A stretch of 17,128 bases of DNA from an uncultured Eubacteriales bacterium (GCA_900556935.1 USQL01000048.1:1-17128); one strand, 5' to 3'; positions 1 through 6,090 are shown, counted from the first letter of the stretch. Notes: generated from the letters alone by a model not told the origin. Made by a program: numbers and translations.

Positions 1-593
1 ACTTTGATTTCTCCGCCTGCGGCCACGCCCTGTGCATCATCGACAGCCAGGCCAGCCACGCCGACCTGACCGACGAATACGCCGCCATCCCCGGCGAGCT
101 AAAGCAGGTCTGCGCCTTCTTCGGCAAAGAGGTCCTGACCCAGATTGACGAGAAGGACTTCTTCGCGGCCATCCCCCAGCTCCGGAAATCCTGCCCGGAC
201 CGGGCCATCCTCCGGGCCATCCACTTCTACCAGGAGAACGCCCGGGTGCCCCTGCAGGTGGCCGCCCTGCGGGAGGGGAACTTCCCCCAATTCCTGGAGC
301 TGATCAAGCAGAGCGGCTACTCCTCCTACATGTATCTGCAGAATGTCATCCCCGCGGGCTACACCCAGCACCAGGACGTGGCTGTGAGCCTTGCCCTGTG
401 TGAGCACTATCTCCAGGGCCGGGGTGCCTACCGGGTCCACGGCGGCGGCTTCGCCGGAACGGTCCAGGCCTTCGTCCCCTTCGATCTGCTGGAGCAGTTC
501 CGGGCGGGCATCGACGCGGTGCTGGGCCAGGGAGCCTGCCACGTGCTGTCCATCCGCCCCCAGGGCGGCGTGGAAATGGAAGTGGAGGCCTGA
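1..593 (+). CDS. galK: Galactokinase, C-terminal part (5' end outside window)
   Basis: Phosphorylates galactose to galactose-1-phosphate with ATP, the first committed step of the Leloir pathway, in the cytosol. Only the last 196 or so codons are present; the reading frame is open from base 3 and starts before the window. The key signature is RVHGGGFAGTVQAFVP near the end, the C-terminal glycine-rich motif of GHMP kinases in its galactokinase form. Upstream the frame also reads FDFSACGHALCIID and DLTDEYAAIPGELK, the region of galactokinase preceding that motif. The stop codon lies 2 bases before the galT start, so the two genes are almost certainly cotranscribed and translationally coupled. 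Start codon, sugar-binding motif and ATP loop are not visible. Identification is from motif and the galT neighbour, and is firm. Confidence 0.93.
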   Translation, partial: FDFSACGHALCIIDSQASHADLTDEYAAIPGELKQVCAFFGKEVLTQIDEKDFFAAIPQLRKSCPDRAILRAIHFYQENARVPLQVAALREGNFPQFLELIKQSGYSSYMYLQNVIPAGYTQHQDVAVSLALCEHYLQGRGAYRVHGGGFAGTVQAFVPFDLLEQFRAGIDAVLGQGACHVLSIRPQGGVEMEVEA

Positions 594-595
594 GT

Positions 596-2087
596 ATGCA
601 GCTTGAAACCTACATCGACTCCCTGGTGTCCTACGCCATGAACCACGGCCTCGCGGAGCCCGTGGACCACCAGGTGCTGACCAACCGCATCCTGGACATC
701 CTCCACAAGGAGGACTACACCCCCTCCAACGAGCCCCAGACTGAGGACCTGGAGGAGATTCTAAAGGGCCTGCTGGACTACGCCTGCGCCCAGGGCCTGT
801 GCCAGGACAACATCACCGCCCGGGATATTTTCGATACCCGCCTGATGGGTGCCCTTACCCCTATGCCCCGGGAGATTATCCGCGCTTTCCGGGAAAAATA
901 CGCCGTCCCCCCGGGAGGCCACCGACTGGTACTACCGGCTGAGCTGCGACACCGATTACATCCGACGCTACCGCATCGCCAAGGACATGCGCTGGAAATA
1001 CGACAGCGAATACGGCCAGATGGACATCACCATCAACCTGAGCAAGCCCGAAAAGGACCCCAAGGCCATCGCCGCCGCCAAGAACGCCCCCCAGTCCGGC
1101 TACCCCAAATGCCAGCTGTGCCGGGAAAACGAGGGCTACGCCGGCCGCATGAACCACCCCGCCCGGGCCAACCACCGCATCATCCCCATCACCATCGCCG
1201 GGGCCGAGTGGTATCTGCAATACTCCCCCTATGTCTACTATAACGAGCACTGCATCGTCTTCAACGGCCAGCACGTGCCCATGAAAATCGACCGCTCCGC
1301 CTTTGAAAAGCTGCTGGACTTCGTAACCCTGTTTCCCCACTACTTCGTCGGCTCCAACGCAGACCTGCCCATCGTCGGCGGCTCCATTCTGAGCCACGAG
1401 CACTTCCAGGGCGGCCACTACACCTTCGCCATGGAGACCGCCCCCGTGGAAACCCCCGTCACTTTCCGGGGCTACGAGGACATTCAGGCGGGCCTGGTCA
1501 AGTGGCCCATGAGCGTCATCCGCCTGGACGGAAAGGACCCCAAGCGCCTTTCGGAGCTGGCCGAGAAAATCCTGAACGCCTGGCGGGACTATTCCGACGA
1601 AGGCTGCTCCATTCTCGCATTCTCCGACGGCGAGCCCCACAACACCATCACCCCCATTGCCCGCCGCCGGGGGGACCTCTACGAGCTGGACCTGGTGCTG
1701 CGCTGCAACATCACCACCGAGGAGCACCCCCTGGGAGTCTTCCACCCCCACGCGGACAAGCACCATATCAAGAAGGAAAACATCGGCCTCATCGAGGTCA
1801 TGGGCCTTGCCGTGCTGCCCAGCCGCCTGAAAGGGGAGCTCACCGACCTGGCGGAGAAAATCGTCTCCGGCGCGGACCTGCGCGCCGACCCCGTCCAGGC
1901 CAAGCACGCCGACTGGGTGGATGCCCTGAAGCAGCAATACACCTTCACCTCCGAGAACGCTTTGGAAATCCTGCTAAAAGAAACCGGCAGAGTCTTCAGC
2001 CAGGTCCTGGAGGATGCCGGCGTGTACAAGCGCACCCCCGAGGGCAAGACTGCCTTCCAGCGCTTCGTGGATTCCGTCAACCAATAA
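596..2087 (+). pseudogene. galT: Type 2 UDP-glucose--hexose-1-phosphate uridylyltransferase, frameshifted
   Basis: Transfers UMP between UDP-glucose and galactose-1-phosphate, the second Leloir step. The gene reads in two frames. From ATG 596 (GGAGG at 584-588) it runs through LMGALTPMPREIIRAFREKY, then loses sense after about base 912. From there another frame continues EATDWYYRLSCDTDYIRRYR to the stop at 2087. The break falls in a run of six C (907-912); removing one C restores a single frame of about 496 residues, the usual length of the Firmicutes type 2 enzyme. The active-site region SHEHFQGG lies downstream of the break, with His at about 267 and 269 and Gln 271 of the repaired protein, so the second frame alone cannot be a full enzyme. 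Everything else looks intact. The shift may be a real mutation, a phase-variable tract or a sequencing error. No internal start with a good ribosome site for the second frame is apparent. Confidence 0.9.
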
Positions 2088-2107
2088 CCAAAGACATACA
2101 CCCACCA

Positions 2108-2138
2108 AGCGAGACTTCTCCGGAGGTCTCGCTTTTTT
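2108..2138 (+). terminator. Intrinsic terminator of the galKT operon
   Basis: An 11-bp stem (AGCGAGACTTC / GAGGTCTCGCT, with one T-G wobble) closes a TCCG tetraloop and is followed by a T run ending at 2138. It lies about 20 bases after the galT stop. The cUCCGg loop belongs to the unusually stable UNCG class. It marks the right end of the galactose operon and the last host-like sequence before the AT-rich insert. Confidence 0.93.
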
Positions 2139-2141
2139 AGA

Positions 2142-2605
2142 GGCTCTATGTCAATAGTTGGGGGAGGGACAAAAGTAAAATGAATTTAGGTTATGCCGAG
2201 GAGAGATTCTCGGCATGATTTTATGTAAGGAGACACCTAGATCTCTTGAAGTATTTACGGAATTGTTTTGAGAGCTTGTTTGCTCATTTTTCCGAACACG
2301 CTCCATAGCCCAATAGGCTTGACGAATGACATGGTATCGATCAGCAACAATGGCGGCATTGGGAAAGTAGACTTTAGATACTTCCCGAAAGTGCGGATTC
2401 ATGTCAGTAACGAAGTATTTTACCTTTGTTTTAGATGGAAATTGTGAAAAATATTTAATGAGTTCGTTTTCAAAACGATTCGGTAAAATATCAATCACCT
2501 TGTGCTGCTTTGCATCTACAACAATGCTGTTATACTTCTGACCGCCAGAGTTACCCTTGAATTCGTCTAAAGAAAGGACCTCAGGAAGCTCTGTACTTTT
2601 TAACT
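2142..2605 (-). mobile_element. Remnant of an ISL3-family insertion sequence, one end only
   Basis: The outer end at 2142 begins GGCTCTATGTCAA, the type of terminal inverted repeat known from ISL3-family elements, only 3 bases after the terminator T run. No matching opposite end is visible anywhere in the insert. Inside lies a transposase fragment on the minus strand. A perfect 8-bp inverted repeat (ATGCCGAG, 2193-2200, and CTCGGCAT, 2209-2216) sits just inside the end. The inner boundary, near 2600, runs directly into the 3' end of the padR-like gene. The element is therefore a scar and cannot move by itself. Confidence 0.75.
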
Positions 2606-2615
2606 GATTGATATA
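2151..2615 (-). pseudogene. ISL3-family transposase fragment, truncated and internally deleted
   Basis: Read on the minus strand, the frame gives LPEVLSLDEFKGNSGGQKY, then VIDILPNRFENELIKYF, VKYFVTDMNPHFREV and FPNAAIVADRYHVIRQAYWA. These are the first catalytic Asp region and the second Asp region of the DDE domain of ISL3-type transposases. The N-terminal zinc-finger and helix-turn-helix part is absent: an in-frame stop occurs at 2616-2618, within the neighbouring gene. After MERVRKNEQ the family sequence stops and about 45 unrelated residues lead to the element end, so the C-terminal half with the catalytic Glu is deleted. It cannot encode an active enzyme. Confidence 0.8.
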
Positions 2616-3132
2616 CTATCAAGTATTTTCTTTGTCCCTGTAATTTCAGCGTTGACAACCTCAATCATCCGTTTAACATTTGCTATATGGAAAGGGGCAA
2701 CTTCTTCTTCCCACGACTTAGTTACTTGCTTTTCTATTCCTTGAAGATATTTATATAGATTATCCAGTCGTTTTTCCAATAGCTGTTTTTGCTTAGTTGC
2801 ATCAAAAAATCCAGAAAAAAGGCAGCGATGGAAAAAACATTTGCATCATAATCAAAGGTAACAATTGAATGGCTCAAAGTATTTTCAAGTTCTATTTTAC
2901 CTTGAACAGTTAATTTATATACGGTTTTGTCAGGCATATTACCTTCTTTTTCAATCTTACCAGATATGTATCCTTTTTTCTCTAAAGTTTTTATCGTAGC
3001 ATAAACAGTCGAGTCAGCAATGTTATACCAATATTTTATATTCATCCATTGTAATTGCTTTATAATTTCATAAGCATTAAGAGGGGAATTATTTATCAAT
3101 CCCATAATCATCGTAGCTGATTTTGATAACAT
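2600..3132 (-). pseudogene. PadR-family transcriptional regulator, frameshifted
   Basis: PadR proteins are winged-helix repressors that bind operator DNA near their own gene and adjacent genes. The N-terminal part (from ATG 3132, preceded by AAGGAG) shows the wing-helix pattern: ATMIMGLINNSPLNAYEIIK, then ADSTVYATIKTLEKKGYISG and TVYKLTVQGKIELENTLS. The frame fails after about 110 residues at A6 runs on the plus strand (2804-2809 and 2815-2820). One extra base there joins it to a second frame reading DATKQKQLLEKRLDNLYKYL and on to ILDSISIS, stop at 2600. That second part is the coiled-coil dimerisation helix expected of the longer PadR proteins. Repaired length is about 177 residues. The gene diverges from the HEAT/DUF998 pair and probably controlled it. 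The unshifted product would keep the DNA-binding domain but lose dimerisation. A sequencing error is an alternative. Confidence 0.82.
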
Positions 3133-3203
3133 TTCTCATACTCCTTGACTTTTTTATAAAATTGCAGTACTCTCTATATATAGTAGTCTTTATATACATT
3201 GCT

Positions 3204-3232
3204 ATTATATCATATTGATTTTGAAAATGGAA
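3204..3232 (-). promoter_or_regulatory. Possible padR promoter and shared divergent control region
   Basis: On the minus strand a perfect TATAAT (plus-strand ATTATA, 3204-3209) lies about 70 bases before the padR start; the matching -35 is poor. The 160-base gap to the divergent HEAT gene is very AT-rich and includes the palindrome CTATATATAG near 3174-3183, a reasonable but unproven operator. A rightward TTGACT (3145-3150) is present with only a weak -10, so the rightward promoter is not resolved. Confidence 0.4.
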
Positions 3233-3253
3233 TACCCGAAAAGGAAGTTTTTT

Positions 3254-3280
3254 ATGTCACAGCATATTGATAGATATTAA
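3254..3280 (+). CDS. Possible 8-residue leader peptide before the HEAT gene
   Basis: An ATG preceded by AAGGAAG (3241-3247, 6 bases away) opens an 8-codon frame MSQHIDRY ending in TAA at 3280. The stop overlaps the ribosome binding site (AAGAGG, 3279-3284) of the HEAT-repeat gene starting at 3293. Well-placed ribosome site plus a stop just at the next gene's ribosome site suggests translational coupling or attenuation. It could equally be chance in AT-rich sequence or the remnant of a longer gene. Confidence 0.3.
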   Translation: MSQHIDRY

Positions 3281-3292
3281 GAGGTAAATGAG

Positions 3293-4000
3293 ATGTTATG
3301 TATGAATGATTGTCAGCTTGATTGTGCAGTTGAGGATAAACTATATCGTGAACTTAGTCAGCTTACGAAAGACAAAACCATATGGAGAGAGAAAATACCC
3401 TATATAGGTTCTTTAATAACAGACCATTCTCCTAAAATAATTGCCAAAGCAATGTGGTTGCTTGGAGAAATGGGGTTGTTATATCCAAAAGAAGTAGAAA
3501 TATATGTAAACGAAATTGCTAAATTTATTGTATCAGAGAATGACTTGCTCAGAGAGCGTGCTACAAATGCTTTAGGGCGAATTGGCAGAGCTGATTACAA
3601 ACTTGTTATGCCCTATATGGATAATTTGCTTTTCTTAAGCAAGGACAGTAGTCCTAATGTACGTTTGAGTTTTATATGGGCTTCTGAAAATATTGCAACG
3701 AATACGCCCGCTGTATTTGAAAAACATCTGCCCGTATTTGAAAAACTATTAAATGATGAAAACGAGAGAGTTCGTATGGAAGCACCAGAAATGTTTCGTG
3801 TCATTGGAAAGCGAAAACCAGAATTTGTGCAACCATACTTGACAAAGTTAGAGTATATCGCAACACAGGATTGTAACAGAGTAGTCCGTATTCACGCTAA
3901 TGGAGCAATAAAAGCTGCATTGCAAAAGGCAAATCAAGCAACCCAAAATTCTGGAAAGGTAATATTTTGTCGAGGATTACAAAATGAAATGTTTAACTGA
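3293..4000 (+). CDS. HEAT-repeat protein of unknown function
   Basis: A 235-residue soluble protein with no signal peptide or membrane helix. Start ATG 3293 has AAGAGG 8 bases upstream. From about residue 30 to 210 it consists of repeated helix pairs of roughly 37-40 residues, for example SPKIIAKAMWLLGEMGLLYP, NDLLRERATNALGRIGRADY, SPNVRLSFIWASENIATNTP and NERVRMEAPEMFRVIGKRKP. The recurring pattern of Arg/Val at the start of the second helix and Gly-Arg/Lys turns is typical of HEAT/ARM solenoids, which act as protein or nucleic-acid docking surfaces. No catalytic residues can be assigned. Its end overlaps the membrane gene by 17 bases, implying coupled translation, and it diverges from the PadR regulator. 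A DNA-glycosylase of the AlkD type is also a HEAT solenoid, but I see no diagnostic Asp/Trp pattern to support it. Confidence 0.8.
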   Translation: MLCMNDCQLDCAVEDKLYRELSQLTKDKTIWREKIPYIGSLITDHSPKIIAKAMWLLGEMGLLYPKEVEIYVNEIAKFIVSENDLLRERATNALGRIGRADYKLVMPYMDNLLFLSKDSSPNVRLSFIWASENIATNTPAVFEKHLPVFEKLLNDENERVRMEAPEMFRVIGKRKPEFVQPYLTKLEYIATQDCNRVVRIHANGAIKAALQKANQATQNSGKVIFCRGLQNEMFN

Positions 4001-4622
4001 CAACGAGTTATTTAATGTGTTTTTATTATGCACAATTATTGGAGAATTTCTTTTACCGTGTTTATTGGAGCGATATTATACTGAATACAACGGCAAGACA
4101 ATGGTAATGAGTGCATTAGGAAGTCCACAAAGTCCTGTTCGACACATTTATAATTTATGGCTTATCTGGCTTGGGAGTTTTTTTACATTCACCGCCTTTG
4201 TATACTTTGAGAAAACAAGAGTTGAATTTCCTGTTTTGTCAGCTTTGCTATTGCTTTCGATTGGAATTTTTGCTGTTGGAGCAGGAGTGATTTCTGGATT
4301 TTTCAGCGTAAATGAAAGTAAAAATATAGTTACTACGGCTTCAAAAATTCACGGAGTAAGTGCTGCAATCGGTTTTATGGCATTATTATTCTTTCCTTTA
4401 ATAAATGGCATTTTATCATTCAAGCAAAAAGAGGTTGCTTTTGGTATCGTTAGCATTGTTTCTTTTATCTTAGCCCTTATTTGTTTTGTGTGTTTTGTTA
4501 TGGGAGATAAGGAACAATTTCAAAACACAGTTTTAAGATATGAAGGATTATGGGAAAGATTGACCTTGATATGTATGTATATTCCTTTTATCCATAAGGT
4601 TGTTTATAATCTTTTGCCCTAA
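3984..4622 (+). CDS. DUF998-like six-helix membrane protein
   Basis: A 212-residue integral membrane protein. Hydrophobic segments lie at about residues 10-29, 55-75, 83-106, 124-144, 150-172 and 190-210, six helices in the length typical of the DUF998 family. Conserved-looking stretches at the membrane edges are MSALGSPQSPVRHIYN (about 42-57) and KIHGVSAAIGFM (about 121-132). The function of the family is not established. The start ATG 3984 lies inside the end of the HEAT gene (17-base overlap) with GAGG at 3971-3974, so the two proteins are probably made together. Base composition is AT-rich like the rest of the insert, consistent with transfer. No terminator is seen after it. Family assignment is by pattern, not by search. 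Confidence 0.7.
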   Translation: MKCLTDNELFNVFLLCTIIGEFLLPCLLERYYTEYNGKTMVMSALGSPQSPVRHIYNLWLIWLGSFFTFTAFVYFEKTRVEFPVLSALLLLSIGIFAVGAGVISGFFSVNESKNIVTTASKIHGVSAAIGFMALLFFPLINGILSFKQKEVAFGIVSIVSFILALICFVCFVMGDKEQFQNTVLRYEGLWERLTLICMYIPFIHKVVYNLLP

Positions 4623-4740
4623 TTATTGTAGCGAGGTAACAGATGAAAAAAGGGTAATCATCCGACAATGCGAGATGTTAAAATAAAATCAAAAAAGAAA
4701 TTAGATACTCACTAATTGCTAAAAAGTAATAATTACCAGA
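4623..4740. other. AT-rich spacer at the right edge of the insert
   Basis: No convincing gene, RNA or terminator is seen here. Only short frames occur, for example MRDVKIKSKKKLDTH from about 4668 without a clear ribosome site. Base composition rises sharply at about 4740, where the recombinase remnant begins, so this is probably the junction between two sequences of different origin. Confidence 0.4.
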
Positions 4741-5013
4741 GAGCCAGACACAAAGATGCAGAGCTATGAGGACAATGTTTCCGGCAAACTCTCGGATGAC
4801 CGCTTTGCCAGAATGTCCCGCAGATACGAAGATGAACAGAAGGAGATATCCGAGAAGATCGACGGGATATGGGAGCAGCACCTTGTGATCCATTACAACT
4901 GTGTGGGAGCCATCTTCATCCCCGATGTGTTTCCACTTCTGGCACCGCAGGTGTCGGTGAATACAAGAAAAGGCGTAGTCGTCAACTACGCCCCAGGTCA
5001 ACTCGCTGTATGA
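4741..5013 (+). pseudogene. Large serine recombinase (TndX-like), C-terminal remnant with internal deletion
   Basis: The frame reads YEDNVSGKLSDDRFARMSRR and YEDEQKEISEKID, the coiled-coil/linker region found after the zinc-ribbon part of large serine recombinases of conjugative elements. It then jumps to HLVIHYNCVGAIFIPD and ends NTRKGVVVNYAPGQLAV, the extreme C-terminus of the same kind of protein (a DUF4368-type tail). The two pieces are fused in frame at about base 4865, with the intervening residues missing. The catalytic N-terminal domain with the nucleophilic Ser is absent. Sequence before 4741 does not belong to the family. The fragment probably marks the edge of a lost integrative element. 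The ATG at 4756 lacks a good ribosome site and the fragment is likely not expressed. Confidence 0.75.
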
Positions 5014-5063
5014 AAAAAGCGAGTGTTCTTAACAGCCTTTCAAATGCTGTAAGAACACTCGCT
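5012..5063 (-). terminator. Long hairpin terminator, minus strand
   Basis: AGCGAGTGTTCTTA (5018-5031) pairs perfectly with TAAGAACACTCGCT (5050-5063), continued by CAGC/GCTG after one bulged A. On the minus strand it is followed by a run of six T (plus-strand A6, 5013-5018 region). It sits directly after the truncated tRNA 3' end at 5065, so it was most likely the terminator of a minus-strand tRNA gene. It also closes the plus-strand recombinase remnant. Confidence 0.8.
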
Positions 5064-5064
5064 T

Positions 5065-5087
5065 TGGTCTGGGTGACAGGATTCGAA
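5065..5087 (-). pseudogene. Orphan tRNA 3' end (T-arm to CCA)
   Basis: Read on the minus strand this is TTCGAATCCTGTCACCCAGACCA, a T-loop followed by acceptor strand and CCA. It matches the 3' end of the intact tRNA-Pro at 5216-5238 at 21 of 23 positions. No CTGGGTG partner for the acceptor strand is found at tRNA distance, and the sequence where the anticodon arm should be is a different hairpin repeat. It is the 3' remnant of a second tRNA, or an old attachment-site copy. Confidence 0.65.
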
Positions 5088-5099
5088 TACACCAAGGAG

Positions 5100-5146
5100 C
5101 AAACGCCGTCCAGCCGGCGTTTGGCGAAAGTCCACCGGACTTCCGC
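5100..5146. repeat. Tandem hairpin element next to tRNA sequences
   Basis: Two adjacent hairpins: CAAACGCCG (5100-5108) pairs with CGGCGTTTG (5115-5123) around a 6-base loop. GCGAAAGTCC (5124-5133) pairs with GGACTTCCGC (5137-5146) around ACC with one A-C mismatch. They are flanked by TTCGAA T-loop-like sequences in opposite orientation (5082-5087 and 5158-5163). It codes for nothing recognisable. The structure resembles a dispersed intergenic repeat; copy number cannot be judged from one window. Confidence 0.55.
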
Positions 5147-5178
5147 ATTCAAATGGGTTCGAATCCGGTATCGATATC

Positions 5179-5216
5179 AATAAGAAAAGCACCCCGAAAA
5201 GGGTGCTTTTCTTATT
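5179..5216 (-). terminator. Terminator of tRNA-Pro
   Basis: AATAAGAAAAGCACCC (5179-5194) and GGGTGCTTTTCTTATT (5201-5216) form a perfect 16-bp stem around CGAAAA. On the minus strand the GC-rich core is followed by a T-rich arm, as in a rho-independent terminator. The outermost base coincides with the final base of the tRNA CCA end, so termination starts immediately after the tRNA. Confidence 0.85.
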
Positions 5217-5291
5217 GGTCCGAGTGACAGGATTCGAACCTGCGGCATCCTGCTCCCAAAGCAGGCGCGCTACCAGCTGCGCTACACCCGG
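5216..5291 (-). tRNA. tRNA-Pro (anticodon TGG)
   Basis: On the minus strand a 76-base cloverleaf can be folded. Acceptor CCGGGTG pairs with CACTCGG (one G-T), followed by A and an encoded CCA. The D arm is GCGC-AGCTGGTAGC-GCGC. The anticodon arm is CCTGC-TTTGGGA-GCAGG with anticodon TGG, reading proline CCA/CCG codons. The T arm carries TTCGAAT. It has its own promoter (5302-5330) and terminator (5179-5216), so it is a monocistronic unit. All key positions look functional. Confidence 0.95.
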
Positions 5292-5301
5292 ATACCAAGG
5301 T

Positions 5302-5330
5302 ATTATACAGGAAACTCCGGAAAAAAGCAA
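5302..5330 (-). promoter_or_regulatory. Promoter of tRNA-Pro
   Basis: On the minus strand TTGCTT (5330-5325) and a perfect TATAAT (5307-5302) are separated by 17 bases. The -10 box ends about 10 bases before the first base of the tRNA, the expected distance for a stable-RNA promoter. Confidence 0.8.
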
Positions 5331-5361
5331 TAGGGAAAATCGCAAAAAGCGGAAAACCTGC

Positions 5362-5390
5362 TTGACAAAGACGGGGGGCTGTGCTAGAAT
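5362..5390 (+). promoter_or_regulatory. Sigma-A promoter of queT
   Basis: TTGACA (5362-5367), 17-base spacer, TAGAAT (5385-5390), with TG one base before the -10 box. Predicted start of transcription is about 5396-5398, roughly ten bases before the riboswitch aptamer. Confidence 0.88.
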
Positions 5391-5406
5391 AAGCCTACAT
5401 TTTCAT

Positions 5407-5448
5407 AGGACAGTTCGTAACCATCCTGTCGGTAAACAAAACTAGGAC
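5407..5448 (+). ncRNA. preQ1-I riboswitch
   Basis: The short H-type pseudoknot aptamer for the queuosine precursor preQ1. P1 is GACAG (5409-5413) pairing with CTGTC (5426-5430). The 12-base loop TTCGTAACCATC has the expected TTC and TAACC elements. The A-rich tail GGTAAACAAAACTAGG matches the form known from thermophilic Clostridia. It lies in the leader of a QueT-type transporter and just after a strong promoter, the usual setting. Ligand binding should turn the transporter off. The downstream part holds two terminator-like hairpins, suggesting transcriptional control. Confidence 0.85.
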
Positions 5449-5482
5449 TTTTAAAGTGGGTATTTTGCCTGCTTTGTTTTGG

Positions 5483-5511
5483 ATGGGCGCAGTTTGCGTC
5501 CATTTTGTTTT
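5483..5511 (+). terminator. First leader terminator of queT
   Basis: ATGGGCGCA (5483-5491) pairs with TGCGTCCAT (5495-5503) around GTT and is followed by TTTTGTTTT-type sequence to 5511. It lies about 35 bases after the preQ1 aptamer and before the coding region, so it is a candidate expression platform. Confidence 0.7.
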
Positions 5512-5515
5512 GCTG

Positions 5516-5541
5516 TGGGTGGAATTGTCCGCCCATTTTTT
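5516..5541 (+). terminator. Second leader terminator of queT
   Basis: TGGGTGGA (5516-5523) pairs with TCCGCCCA (5528-5535) around ATTG and is followed by six T (5536-5541). The queT ribosome site AAGGAG (5548-5553) follows at once. It is the second of two similar hairpins in tandem. Confidence 0.72.
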
Positions 5542-5559
5542 GTTATTAAGGAGAAAGCG

Positions 5560-6066
5560 ATGAACAAAACCAAATATGTAACCCAGGCGGCTGTGATTGC
5601 CGCGCTGTACGCGGTCCTGACCCACCTGCAGAACATTCTGCTGCCCGGAAGCACCACCTGGGCCATCCAGATGCGGATTTCCGAGGCAATGACGGTGCTG
5701 GCCTTTTTTACCCCCGCGGCCATTCCCGGGCTGAGCCTGGGCTGCCTGCTGTTCAACCTGACCTATGCGGGCACCCTGCCCCTGGACTTCCTGGTGGGTA
5801 CTCTGGCCACTTTCCTGGCAGCCCTTGCCATGTGGAAACTGCGGAATGTAAAGACCTTTCATCTGCCGCTTTTGGGCCTGCTGATGCCCGCCCTGACCAA
5901 CGCGTTCCTGGTGGGGTGGGAGCTGACCGTTTATATCGGCGGCGGCTTTGTGCTCAACGCGGTATACGTCGCCCTGGGCGAGCTTGCGGTGGTGCTGGTG
6001 CTGGGGAGCCTCCTGTACACCGCCATCTCCCGCCGGAATATGGCGGGACTTCTGGAAACAGCCTGA
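5560..6066 (+). CDS. queT: QueT-type ECF transporter substrate-binding subunit (queuosine precursor uptake)
   Basis: A 168-residue membrane protein, the S component of an energy-coupling-factor importer; it binds a queuosine precursor (preQ0/preQ1 type) and works with shared EcfA/EcfA'/EcfT subunits encoded elsewhere. The start KTKYVTQAAVIAALYAVLTH is the typical N-terminal helix carrying the AAxxA motif used to contact EcfT. Hydrophobic segments follow at about 41-60, 66-92, 100-120 and 124-156. QMRISEAMTVLAFFTPAAIPG and the Gly-rich VYIGGGFVLNAVYVALGELA are features of the QueT family. ATG 5560 follows AAGGAG by 6 bases. The preQ1-I riboswitch upstream independently supports the substrate. 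It is monocistronic between its leader and a terminator at 6091. No queuosine biosynthesis genes are nearby, consistent with a salvage role. Confidence 0.9.
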   Translation: MNKTKYVTQAAVIAALYAVLTHLQNILLPGSTTWAIQMRISEAMTVLAFFTPAAIPGLSLGCLLFNLTYAGTLPLDFLVGTLATFLAALAMWKLRNVKTFHLPLLGLLMPALTNAFLVGWELTVYIGGGFVLNAVYVALGELAVVLVLGSLLYTAISRRNMAGLLETA

Positions 6067-6090
6067 TTTCACAAAAACATACGTCAAAAA

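Noticed and set aside
876..1937. Long minus-strand open frame across galT
   Set aside because: It is a Gly/Val-rich antisense shadow produced by high third-position G+C; galT motifs are on the plus strand.
5065..5087. Attachment site of the serine recombinase element
   Set aside because: Large serine recombinases of this type do not normally use tRNA 3' ends, and the copy differs at two positions; a decayed second tRNA explains it as well.
5100..5146. CRISPR-like repeat
   Set aside because: Only two adjacent, different hairpins are present, with no regular repeat-spacer pattern and no cas genes.
5040..5445. Short open frames over the tRNA region
   Set aside because: They are translations of tRNA, hairpin and terminator sequence on either strand, without ribosome sites.
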